Below are positions 1 through 7,655 of a DNA stretch of 64,000 nt, one piece after another (position 1 is the first letter of the stretch; each line of letters begins with the position of its first letter). A model generated the notes under the pieces. It was not told the DNA's origin and made no database searches. It saw nothing but the letters and a program-made list of their open reading frames with translations. Made by a program: the position numbers and the translations under genes. The stretch comes from TMED14 sp002378565 (GTDB lineage Bacteria; Bacteroidota; Bacteroidia; Flavobacteriales; Schleiferiaceae): assembly GCA_943846715.1 (NCBI GenBank), contig OX044356.1, positions 868,001 through 932,000 on the forward strand, written 5' to 3'.

Positions 1-239
1 CAGAATGGTGTGGGCCATGCCGCATGGTAGGCCCCATTGTTGATGAACTATCCAATGATTTCGAAGGGCGAGCTGTTGTAGGCAAGGTCAATGTTGATGC
101 AGAAGGTGGCATATCCATGAAATATGGCATTCGGAACATTCCTACCCTGTTAATTTTTAAGGACGGAGAGATCGTTGACAAGCAAGTTGGCGTGGCACCA
201 AAGCAAGTGCTTGCGAACAAGCTTGAGGCACTCATTTAA
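1..239 (+). CDS. Thioredoxin, C-terminal part (5' end outside window)
   Basis: The reading frame is open from the left edge (codons start at base 3) and carries the thioredoxin active site WCGPC at its start, followed by the cis-proline segment NIPTLLIF about 45 residues later. About 78 residues are visible, which is most of a 105-residue thioredoxin; only the N-terminal strand and helix are missing. Thioredoxins reduce cytosolic protein disulfides using electrons from thioredoxin reductase, and a trxB gene lies at 55.0 kb in this window. The stop codon is directly followed by the GTG start of the heptose fusion gene, so the two are probably co-transcribed, although a functional link is not evident. 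No symbol is given because Bacteroidota carry several paralogues. Confidence 0.9.
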   Translation, partial: EWCGPCRMVGPIVDELSNDFEGRAVVGKVNVDAEGGISMKYGIRNIPTLLIFKDGEIVDKQVGVAPKQVLANKLEALI

Positions 240-1529
240 GTGACTTCAACAGCCGTTGTTCTTGCTGGCGGCAAAGGGACCCGTCTACACGACGCCTTCC
301 CTGGCATCGCTAAAGCCATGGTTCCCGTGGCCGGTAAACCTGTATTGGAACACCTGGTAACAACCTATAGCGCCCAAGGAATTGGGCGCTTTATTTTTGC
401 TGTCGGTCACTTGAGTGAGCAGATCACCGCGCATTTTGGCGATGGGTCAGCATGGGGTGTTGAAATTACCTACATCCATGAGCCTGAACCACTTGGAACA
501 GCTGGAGCTTTGCACCTCATGGGTCTCACTGAAGCCTTTTGGGTCTTTTATGGTGACACCATCAGTGACATAAACTTGAATCGCATGCATGCCTTTCATC
601 AGACCATGTCAGCTGATGCAACCTTGCTTGTTCACCCCAATGACCACCCTTACGACAGCGACTTGGTTGCCTGCAGCCTGGATGGCAAAGTCACCGCAGT
701 GCATGGCAAACCCCATGCCTCTGACTTGGAAGTTCGCAACCTGGTGAACGCTGCACTTTACCTGATGGAACCTTCGGTGCTTTCTCACATACCACAAGGC
801 ATTGCTTCTGATTTTGGTCGTGACCTATTTCCTTTGTGGGCAAGCCGTTTGAGCCTTGCTGCTTACTCAAGCCCTGAATACATCAAGGACATGGGGAAAC
901 TTGAGCGCCATGAACAAGTCCAAGCAGACATCGAGAGTGGCTTGGTGGCCTCTCGCAACCTGGCATTGACCCAACGGGCCGTCTTCCTGGATCGCGATGG
1001 CGTAATCAACATCGACAGTGACTTGGTCAAACACCCCGATGAAATGGTTCTCTACCCTGATGCAACAAAATCCATACAAGCCTTGCATTCAGCAGGTTTT
1101 GTGGTCGTGGTTGTCACCAATCAAAGCGTGGTAGCCAGAGGCCTTACCGACCTCAAGGGCGTCGAAGCCATACATGCTAGAATGGAGCGATTACTCGCTG
1201 AAGAAGGTGCTTTTGTTGATCAGATTTCTTTCTGCCCTCACCATCCTGACAAAGGGTACCCAGAAGAAGTCCCGGCTTTCAAAATTGACTGCCATTGCCG
1301 CAAACCCAAGCCTGGCATGCTGCTCGATGCGGCAACACGCTTCAACATTGACTGCAGCAACAGCTGGATGGTTGGCGACTCAGAAAGAGACATCCTTGCC
1401 GGACAAGCTGCTGGCTGTCGAACCATTCGGGTGAAAACTGGGCATGGACTGAAACCATCGACGGTGGTTCCCGATGCCCATGCAGCAGGTATTTGGGAAG
1501 CAACAACGCATATATTGGCCGCCAAATAA
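240..1529 (+). CDS. Bifunctional heptose-1-phosphate guanylyltransferase / heptose bisphosphate phosphatase (HddC-GmhB fusion)
   Basis: This 429-residue protein has two catalytic domains. Residues 1-230 are a sugar-phosphate nucleotidyltransferase with the signature LAGGKGTRL (8-16) and the metal-binding YGDT near 104. Residues 245-425 are a HAD phosphatase of the GmhB type: the DxD nucleophile pair is D251/D253, VVTNQS follows near 291, and the GmhB zinc site is present as C332-x-H334 and C351-x-C353. With the following kinase and isomerase, these activities cover all four steps of GDP-D-glycero-alpha-D-manno-heptose synthesis, a donor used for surface glycans. The GTG start abuts the preceding TAA. 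The guanylyl rather than adenylyl specificity is inferred from the GHMP-type kinase next door. GmhB and HddC are separate proteins in the classical pathway, so the fusion is notable. Confidence 0.85.
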   Translation: MTSTAVVLAGGKGTRLHDAFPGIAKAMVPVAGKPVLEHLVTTYSAQGIGRFIFAVGHLSEQITAHFGDGSAWGVEITYIHEPEPLGTAGALHLMGLTEAFWVFYGDTISDINLNRMHAFHQTMSADATLLVHPNDHPYDSDLVACSLDGKVTAVHGKPHASDLEVRNLVNAALYLMEPSVLSHIPQGIASDFGRDLFPLWASRLSLAAYSSPEYIKDMGKLERHEQVQADIESGLVASRNLALTQRAVFLDRDGVINIDSDLVKHPDEMVLYPDATKSIQALHSAGFVVVVVTNQSVVARGLTDLKGVEAIHARMERLLAEEGAFVDQISFCPHHPDKGYPEEVPAFKIDCHCRKPKPGMLLDAATRFNIDCSNSWMVGDSERDILAGQAAGCRTIRVKTGHGLKPSTVVPDAHAAGIWEATTHILAAK

Positions 1530-1559
1530 TTGGCGAAAAAGACCGACATTCGCTCTGCC

Positions 1560-2552
1560 ATGATCATAACGCGAACCCCATTTAGAATTTCCTTCATTGG
1601 AGGAGGCAGTGACCTCCCGTCCTTTTACCGTGAGCATGGAGGCGCCGTGATCTCTACAAGCATCAACAAGTACATGTACATCTCGAGTCATGACTACTTC
1701 AATGGCGATGAAATCCGAACCAAATACTCCAAGACAGAGACCGTTAGGGCTATTGACGATCTCAACCACCCCATCCTTCGTTCCATCATGCAGCGATTGC
1801 AGGTATCAACAGGTCTTGAAGTCAGCTCCATCGCAGATGTGCCTTCCGGTACAGGCATGGGGTCCAGCTCAAGCTTCACCGTTGGCACCTTGCACAACCT
1901 GATGGCAAGACTGGGTCGTGCAGATGAAGCCACAGCCTCTTGGTTAGGTAAAACCGCTTGCGATGTTGAGCTTGGTGACCTGAAGGAGCCCATTGGCAAA
2001 CAAGACCAGTACGCTGCAGCCTATGGTGGCTTGAATGTCATCACCTTTCAACGCAACGATGACGTCGACGTCACAGCCCTTGGCCTGAATGATCAGGGAA
2101 TGTCTGCGTTCTCAAGCCACATCAAACTCTATTACCTAGGCAATCAGCGAAGTGCGTCAAGCATCCTTGTAGAACAGAACAACAACAATGCCCTAGCAGA
2201 CAAGCAAGCTGCATTGCAAACCATGGTCAGCATGGTGCCAGCCTTTGCACAGTCACTGACAGATGGACAATTTACTTTTGCTGGCAAGCTTCTGAATGAC
2301 AACTGGTCTTTGAAGCAAAGCTTGGCATCAGGCATCAGCAACCCCATGATCAGCCAGGCTTACCAAGCAGGTATCTCAGCTGGTGCCTATGGCGGTAAAC
2401 TCCTCGGCGCAGGAGGAGGCGGGTTCATGCTGTTCCTGGCGTCATCTGACAAGCACAAGGCATTGGATGCGGCACTGTCCAATTTACGCCCCTTCCCTGT
2501 TGACTTAACCAGCGAAGGATCCACCGTGATTCATCAGGATGAAACAACCTAA
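1560..2552 (+). CDS. hddA: D-glycero-alpha-D-manno-heptose 7-phosphate 1-kinase (GHMP family)
   Basis: The protein has the standard HddA opening MIITRTPFRISFIGGGSDLP and the GHMP-kinase ATP loop PSGTGMGSSSSF near residue 100; the C-terminal glycine motif GGKLLGAGGGGF is also present. It phosphorylates heptose 7-phosphate at C1 to give the alpha-1,7-bisphosphate, the substrate of the phosphatase domain encoded just upstream. I chose ATG 1560 (330 residues) because the family begins at this methionine; an in-frame TTG at 1530, touching the previous stop, would add ten residues unlike the family. The 3' end overlaps gmhA by 14 nt, which indicates translational coupling. Confidence 0.88.
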   Translation: MIITRTPFRISFIGGGSDLPSFYREHGGAVISTSINKYMYISSHDYFNGDEIRTKYSKTETVRAIDDLNHPILRSIMQRLQVSTGLEVSSIADVPSGTGMGSSSSFTVGTLHNLMARLGRADEATASWLGKTACDVELGDLKEPIGKQDQYAAAYGGLNVITFQRNDDVDVTALGLNDQGMSAFSSHIKLYYLGNQRSASSILVEQNNNNALADKQAALQTMVSMVPAFAQSLTDGQFTFAGKLLNDNWSLKQSLASGISNPMISQAYQAGISAGAYGGKLLGAGGGGFMLFLASSDKHKALDAALSNLRPFPVDLTSEGSTVIHQDETT

Positions 2553-3165
2553 CTTGCTGACTATGACCGCAACAAATTACCGACGACTACTCATTGAGAC
2601 CTTGGAGGCATTGGACCTTCAAAGCGTCGCTGCCATGGAAGATGCCTTTGCGCAAGCGCATCAATCAGGCAATCGCATTTTCACCATGGGCAACGGCGGG
2701 TCTGGCGCTAGTGCCTCCCACGCAGCTGGTGATTTCATCAAAGGCGCCTCCTACGGTTTGGATCAGAGATTCAAAATGATTTGCCTCAATGACAACCTAC
2801 CCTCCATGATGGCTATTGCCAACGACATTGGATGGGATGACATCTTTGTAGAGCCCCTTAAGAATTACGTGGAACCCGGAGATGTCGTGATTGGCATTTC
2901 TGGCTCAGGCAACTCAAGCAATGTGCTGAAAGCAATTGCACACGCGCAATCTGTTGGCGCTGTAACCATAGGCATGACAGGGTTTTCAGGTGGAAAGCTC
3001 AAATCCATGGTTGACATCTCTATTCACTCACCCGCTGATGACATGGAGGTAGCAGAAGACGTGCATATGGCTGTATTCAACATGGTGAAAAAAGGCATGA
3101 TGTCACGGTTGATGGGCAGCAACCCCAGCATGGGAAGCACCTACGATGATCGCGTCAAGGGCTGA
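2539..3165 (+). CDS. gmhA: Phosphoheptose isomerase (sedoheptulose-7-phosphate isomerase, SIS domain)
   Basis: This 208-residue SIS-domain protein has the GmhA signature GNGGSGASASHAAGDF near residues 51-66 and the sugar-phosphate loop GISGSGNSSNV near 115. It converts sedoheptulose 7-phosphate to D-glycero-D-manno-heptose 7-phosphate, the first step of the pathway encoded by the two preceding genes. The start overlaps the end of hddA; an internal ATG at 2563 (MTATNYRR) is an alternative that would remove eight non-conserved residues. It is the last gene of the heptose operon. The downstream gene is convergent, and the roughly 100 bp between them show no clear terminator. Confidence 0.9.
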   Translation: MKQPNLLTMTATNYRRLLIETLEALDLQSVAAMEDAFAQAHQSGNRIFTMGNGGSGASASHAAGDFIKGASYGLDQRFKMICLNDNLPSMMAIANDIGWDDIFVEPLKNYVEPGDVVIGISGSGNSSNVLKAIAHAQSVGAVTIGMTGFSGGKLKSMVDISIHSPADDMEVAEDVHMAVFNMVKKGMMSRLMGSNPSMGSTYDDRVKG

Positions 3166-3267
3166 CATTCGCTTATGGTAAACTTTGGGGGGCGACATAG
3201 GTAGAGACAGCCGAATGGCTGGCACAAAGCTCACATGCCTGATTGGCACGTTCCATCACACCTTGAT

Positions 3268-4209
3268 TCATGGCTGGGGTAATTGGTTCAAGGTTTCTTT
3301 GTAAGCCTTCATCATCTGATCAATGATATGCTTGGCAGGTAAGACTTCCTTAAAAAGGCTGCTTACCTGGCCTATTTCTAATTCACCTTCATTCAGGTCG
3401 CCTTCAAACATGCCTTTTTTTGCTCGACCACGTCCAAGGAGCTCTTGCAGCGTCTCCTTGCTTGCGCCCTCAATATAGGCCTGATTAAGCGATTGGTAGA
3501 ATGGGTTATCTAGCAGACGAACTGGGGTCAACTCCTTCAATGTTAGCTGAGTATCGCCTTCATTGGCCGCACAGACTGCTGTTTTGAATGCCTCATGTGC
3601 CGATGATTCCTCACTAGCAACAAAACGTGAACCGACCTGAACACCCTGCGCACCCAGTGCCATAGAGGCAGCCATGGATCGGCCATCAGCAATGCCACCT
3701 GCAGCAACAACAGGAATCGAAACTGCATCAACCACCGCAGGAACCAAAACCATGGTGGTAGTCTCATCCCTTCCATTGTGTCCACCCGCTTCAAAGCCTT
3801 CAGCAATAACCGCATCCACACCAGCAGCCTCTGCCTTTCTAGCAAAAGCCGTTGAGCTCACCACATGCATAACTAAGATACCATGGTTCTTGAGCTGTTG
3901 GGTGTATTTCCTGGGGCTACCTGCACTGGTGATCACCACAGGGACTCGATGCTTGATGCACGTCGCTAAATGCGCGTCAATGTCAGGGTACAGTAAGGGA
4001 ATGTTGACAGCAAAAGGCTTGCTGGTCGACGCTTTCAATCGTGTGATGTGCTGATCCAGCACATCGGGATGCATGCTGCCTGCGCCAATGGTTCCCAGCC
4101 CTCCAGCCTCACTGACTGCGGCCGCCAGCTTCCAACCTGAGCACCAAATCATGCCCGCTTGAATGATGGGGTAGTCAATACTGCAAAGAGATGTGATGGC
4201 CGTTCTCAT
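3268..4209 (-). CDS. Nitronate monooxygenase family flavoprotein (2-nitropropane dioxygenase-like)
   Basis: This 313-residue TIM-barrel flavoprotein opens with the family pattern YPIIQAGMIWCSG and has FMN/phosphate segments AAGGIADGRSMAA and ALGAQGVQVGSRF. The motif EGFEAGGHNG near residue 135 supplies the catalytic histidine of nitronate monooxygenases. These enzymes oxidise alkyl nitronates such as the toxin propionate 3-nitronate; the family also contains FabK-type enoyl-ACP reductases, so the exact substrate is uncertain. It lies three bases downstream of the subtilase gene on the same strand and is probably co-transcribed with it. Confidence 0.82.
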   Translation of the reverse strand: MRTAITSLCSIDYPIIQAGMIWCSGWKLAAAVSEAGGLGTIGAGSMHPDVLDQHITRLKASTSKPFAVNIPLLYPDIDAHLATCIKHRVPVVITSAGSPRKYTQQLKNHGILVMHVVSSTAFARKAEAAGVDAVIAEGFEAGGHNGRDETTTMVLVPAVVDAVSIPVVAAGGIADGRSMAASMALGAQGVQVGSRFVASEESSAHEAFKTAVCAANEGDTQLTLKELTPVRLLDNPFYQSLNQAYIEGASKETLQELLGRGRAKKGMFEGDLNEGELEIGQVSSLFKEVLPAKHIIDQMMKAYKETLNQLPQP

Positions 4210-4212
4210 GAC

Positions 4213-5781
4213 TCAATAGAATGGATTGGCTGGCAAAGGAAGCATGTCGACTTGACCTGTGATGGCATTGCTTAGTCGAAGCACTGACTGAGCTGGCATG
4301 TTTCCCAACAAAAGTCTTGCTTGACCTTGTGGCAAATGGTACCTAGCTAGGTTCCTTCCGTCAATTGACAAGCGCTCAACAACAATGTCCACGTCCACTT
4401 GCGCCCGCTGCAACCATAGACCGTCTACCTCTTCACTGAACCACCATGAAGGCAAAGAGGTTGACTCATCCAAGCCCAATATATTGAGAAGCACCAAATG
4501 AAAATTGGGAATACCCCAGCCCATCAAGGTGTCAGGCTGGCTTGCATGTGAACTGACATTTTTTACAGATTGCATGACCGATTGAATATCATAGCTGCTT
4601 TGATTGGCAATCACCGCTTGCAAAACCGTTGCCATGGCACCACAGAGAATGGGTGACGAAAAACTGGTGCCGTTGCTTGTGGTCACCTGCCCTGCACTGT
4701 TGATCACGGCAGGCCCAGCTCCCATCGTGGCTAGATCTGGCTTGATTCGGCCATCGGACGTGGGTCCTTGACCGCTGAATCCTGCCCGCAATCCATTGCC
4801 ATCAACAGCGCCAGCGGTTAAAATCGAATCAGCATCTGCTGGTGCTGTGATATGTCTCCATGCACCACCGCCTTCATTGCCTGCAGCCACGACGACAATG
4901 ATGCCTTTTCTGGCCGCCATATTAGCAGCAATGGAGATGGGTGTTGTACGTCCATCCATGTCTGCATAGCTGTGATTGTCTAAACTGTCATCAAAGGTGC
5001 TATACCCTAAGGATGTATTGATCAAGTCTGCTCCCAATGAATCTGCCCATTCAGCTGCACGGATCCAATTGTCTTCTTCTGCAAGGGTCTCACTCGCGAC
5101 ATCCTCCGTGCGAAACAAGGAGTAGGATGCCTTGGGCGCTGTACCTACCATGGTGGCATCTAAATCCGCACACATGGTGCTAAGCACAGCTGTACCATGG
5201 CCTGATCCATGGAAGACGTTGCTGTCTCCATCCACGAAATCATGCACATGGAGCAATCGGCTTTGACTCCACATGCTAGCAAAAGCTGCATGCAATTCAA
5301 CCCCTGTAAATCCAGCATCCAACACCGCAATGTGAATCCCTTGGCCTTCATAACCCGCATTGTGCATGTACTGCATGTCAATTTGCTGTGTCTGGGTGGT
5401 CGCAAGACCGTAATTGTAACTCATGGTGCCATCCATCAATTGCAAGTCAGCAACAGGCTTCATGTCAATCACCCTATCCATGGCTGCAATACGCTGCATC
5501 TGTTCTTCTGTGCCAATCACGGAAACTGCCCGCAACCAGCGTGAGCTGCTGCGAATTTTCACACCCGTCGACGCAATGCGCTTCACATCCATTGGGTTCA
5601 AAGGGTAATCCGTTGCTGACAGGGCAATGCCCTGATTCACGCGTCGCTGCATGGCAGCATCTGACAAAGCAGGTGTTCCTAAATGGGTTTGATCCTCCTG
5701 AATAAAAACCCACATCTGTTGGTTTTGTGCTGACAAAAGGCTTGACAAGGTCAAGATCAAGGTTGCAATAGCAGTTTTCAT
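4213..5781 (-). CDS. Exported subtilisin-like serine protease (S8 family)
   Basis: The 522-residue protein starts with a signal peptide (MKTAIATLILTLSSLLSAQN). The catalytic triad is visible as D155 (AVLDAGFTG), H195 (GSGHGTAV) and S373 (SNGTSFSSP), with oxyanion-hole N302 in VVAAGNEGG. Residues 25-115 look like an inhibitor-type propeptide. The last 80 residues have a strand pattern (SIDGRNLARYHL then ARLLLGNMP) resembling a degenerate T9SS-type sorting domain, so secretion beyond the outer membrane is possible but not certain. Its role is probably extracellular or periplasmic protein degradation, matching the peptide-uptake genes at 43.8-47.5 kb. Confidence 0.88.
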   Translation of the reverse strand: MKTAIATLILTLSSLLSAQNQQMWVFIQEDQTHLGTPALSDAAMQRRVNQGIALSATDYPLNPMDVKRIASTGVKIRSSSRWLRAVSVIGTEEQMQRIAAMDRVIDMKPVADLQLMDGTMSYNYGLATTQTQQIDMQYMHNAGYEGQGIHIAVLDAGFTGVELHAAFASMWSQSRLLHVHDFVDGDSNVFHGSGHGTAVLSTMCADLDATMVGTAPKASYSLFRTEDVASETLAEEDNWIRAAEWADSLGADLINTSLGYSTFDDSLDNHSYADMDGRTTPISIAANMAARKGIIVVVAAGNEGGGAWRHITAPADADSILTAGAVDGNGLRAGFSGQGPTSDGRIKPDLATMGAGPAVINSAGQVTTSNGTSFSSPILCGAMATVLQAVIANQSSYDIQSVMQSVKNVSSHASQPDTLMGWGIPNFHLVLLNILGLDESTSLPSWWFSEEVDGLWLQRAQVDVDIVVERLSIDGRNLARYHLPQGQARLLLGNMPAQSVLRLSNAITGQVDMLPLPANPFY

Positions 5782-5817
5782 GGGATTCAGATTTCTGATT
5801 AATGTTTGTTGAGTAGG

Positions 5818-6963
5818 CTAGCCGTGGATAACCCCAGATCCGATCAACGTATTCTTGTCATACCATGCAGTAAATTGGCCTGATGCAAGGGCTTTTTGTG
5901 GCTCATCAAAAGTGATTTTCATGCCTTGCTCGTCAATCAGCATGGTTGCCTTGAAAAGGGGCTGTCTGTACCTGAATCGGAGTAGAACACTTCGCTCCTC
6001 ACCTATGGCTAGAGCTTTGTCTGGTTCAACCCAGTGGATATCCTTGCCGTTGATGCGCAAACCTTTGCGCAACAAACCCGGGTGTGAATCCCCTTGCCCC
6101 ACATAGATTATGTTACTTGTCGTGTCCGTTGCAATCACAAAAAGCGGCTCTGCTTTCCCTCCAACCAGAAGACCCTTTCGCTGACCAATGGTAAAGAAAT
6201 GGGCACCTTGGTGTTGCCCCACCACCTTGCCGTCCTCAGGCGACAATGGCCACTTTTGACCAATGGCGGTTAGGTTGAAGCCTTGCCAGTCATGTGCAAT
6301 TTCAATAATGTCCCCTTGCTTGACTTCAAGTTGTTGCTTAAGAAAGTCTGGCAACCTCACCTTGCCAATGAAGCAGAGGCCCTGTGAATCCTTCTTGTCC
6401 GCTGTCACTAAACCCAATGACTTCGCCAATGCCCTGACCTCAGATTTCTGCATGTCACCAATAGGGAAAAGGGCATGCTTGAGTTGATCCTGATTGAGTT
6501 GACACAAGAAATAGCTTTGATCTTTGTTGAGGTCCGCACCTGCATTCAAGTGATACACACCGTCATCAGATAGGGTTTTTTGTACATAATGCCCCGTTGC
6601 CACATGGGATGCACCCAGTTTCAATGCCTCTTGAAGGAAGAGGTCAAATTTCACTTCCCGATTGCACAGCACATCTGGGTTGGGGGTACGGCCTGACTTG
6701 TATTCTGCAAACATGTAATCCACAATGCGTGTTTTGTAGTCAGCACTCATGTCCACCACCTGAAAGGGGATATTCAGTTTTTCAGCCACCAACAATGCAT
6801 CATTGGAATCTTCAATCCATGGACAATCCTCATCTAGAATCACTGAATCATCCACCCAATTGCGCATAAACAGACCTATCACCTCATGACCTTGCTCGAC
6901 AAGCAGGTGAGCCGCAACCGATGAATCAACGCCCCCTGAGAGACCCACAACCACTCTAGCCAT
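5818..6963 (-). CDS. mnmA: tRNA-specific 2-thiouridylase
   Basis: The 381-residue protein has the PP-loop SGGVDSS (residues 9-15) that adenylates U34, and the catalytic cysteine pair C100 (PDVLCNREVKF) and C197 (DSQGLCFIGK). MnmA installs the 2-thio group on the wobble uridine of tRNA-Lys, Glu and Gln, taking sulfur through a persulfide relay. Length and motifs match bacterial MnmA, and the C-terminal beta-barrel is complete. The start overlaps the end of the upstream MORN-repeat gene by 8 nt, so these genes form part of one minus-strand transcription unit with dnaE. Confidence 0.93.
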   Translation of the reverse strand: MARVVVGLSGGVDSSVAAHLLVEQGHEVIGLFMRNWVDDSVILDEDCPWIEDSNDALLVAEKLNIPFQVVDMSADYKTRIVDYMFAEYKSGRTPNPDVLCNREVKFDLFLQEALKLGASHVATGHYVQKTLSDDGVYHLNAGADLNKDQSYFLCQLNQDQLKHALFPIGDMQKSEVRALAKSLGLVTADKKDSQGLCFIGKVRLPDFLKQQLEVKQGDIIEIAHDWQGFNLTAIGQKWPLSPEDGKVVGQHQGAHFFTIGQRKGLLVGGKAEPLFVIATDTTSNIIYVGQGDSHPGLLRKGLRINGKDIHWVEPDKALAIGEERSVLLRFRYRQPLFKATMLIDEQGMKITFDEPQKALASGQFTAWYDKNTLIGSGVIHG

Positions 6964-7654
6964 TGCTGTATAATTTGGTGGACTTCAGCCTGCCTGATCG
7001 GTATTGCTCTGACTTCACTACTTTGCCCTGGTCAAAAAACAGCCACTTACCTACCCTGCGACCATCCAGGTATTGACCAGAAATTGCCAATCTTTCATCG
7101 GCATCAAATTGTTTCCATGGACCATTCAGCATGCCCTTTGCATGGTTTGTTGCGCGAACCTTGTTACCAATTTCATCTTGTCGAAGCCAAGCGCCTTGCT
7201 TCTCGCCATCAATCATTTGACCTGACTCAAGCAAAGCGCCATTGGGGAAAAACACTTGCTGTAAACCGGTGCGCTGACCTGCCAGATAGTGCTCCTTGGC
7301 CATCACATGACCACGACCATCGTGCATGACCCAGAGGCCATCCTTGATATTTGGACCACTGTACTGACCTTCCGCAATCAATTGGCCGCGTTCATTGAAC
7401 ATTTTCACCTCAATAGGGCCCACACCTTCAGGATAAGACATCACTGAACGAGGGTAGCCGTTGCGGTGGAAGTGCATGAATTCTCCCAACGGTTTACCCA
7501 TGACAAATTGCCCACGGTAACGCACGGCCTTGCTGTCCTCATAGGTCACAACCCATGGGCCATCTTTTTTGCCATCAACCACGGTGTTCTGCCCCTGCAA
7601 TGGAAGCATGATCAAGGAGAGAAACACAAACACAATGGATTTAAGTAGAGGCAT
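6956..7654 (-). CDS. Exported MORN-repeat protein (YwqK-like)
   Basis: This 232-residue protein has a signal peptide (MPLLKSIVFVFLSLIMLPLQGQ) followed by six or more MORN-type repeats of the form G-x-W-x-x-Y/F-x-x-G, for example GQYLDGRRVGKWLFFDQGK. Annotation pipelines often call this family an antitoxin of the YwqK type, but no toxin partner is present here. In Bacteroidota these exported repeat proteins are common and of unknown function. The gene starts one base after the dnaE stop and overlaps mnmA, so it sits inside a replication/tRNA-modification operon, probably only by co-transcription. Confidence 0.75.
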   Translation of the reverse strand: MPLLKSIVFVFLSLIMLPLQGQNTVVDGKKDGPWVVTYEDSKAVRYRGQFVMGKPLGEFMHFHRNGYPRSVMSYPEGVGPIEVKMFNERGQLIAEGQYSGPNIKDGLWVMHDGRGHVMAKEHYLAGQRTGLQQVFFPNGALLESGQMIDGEKQGAWLRQDEIGNKVRATNHAKGMLNGPWKQFDADERLAISGQYLDGRRVGKWLFFDQGKVVKSEQYRSGRLKSTKLYSNG

Positions 7655-7655
7655 G

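Noticed and set aside
6956..7654. Toxin-antitoxin pair from the YwqK label
   Set aside because: The protein is exported and MORN-like, and its neighbours are dnaE and mnmA; no toxin gene is present.
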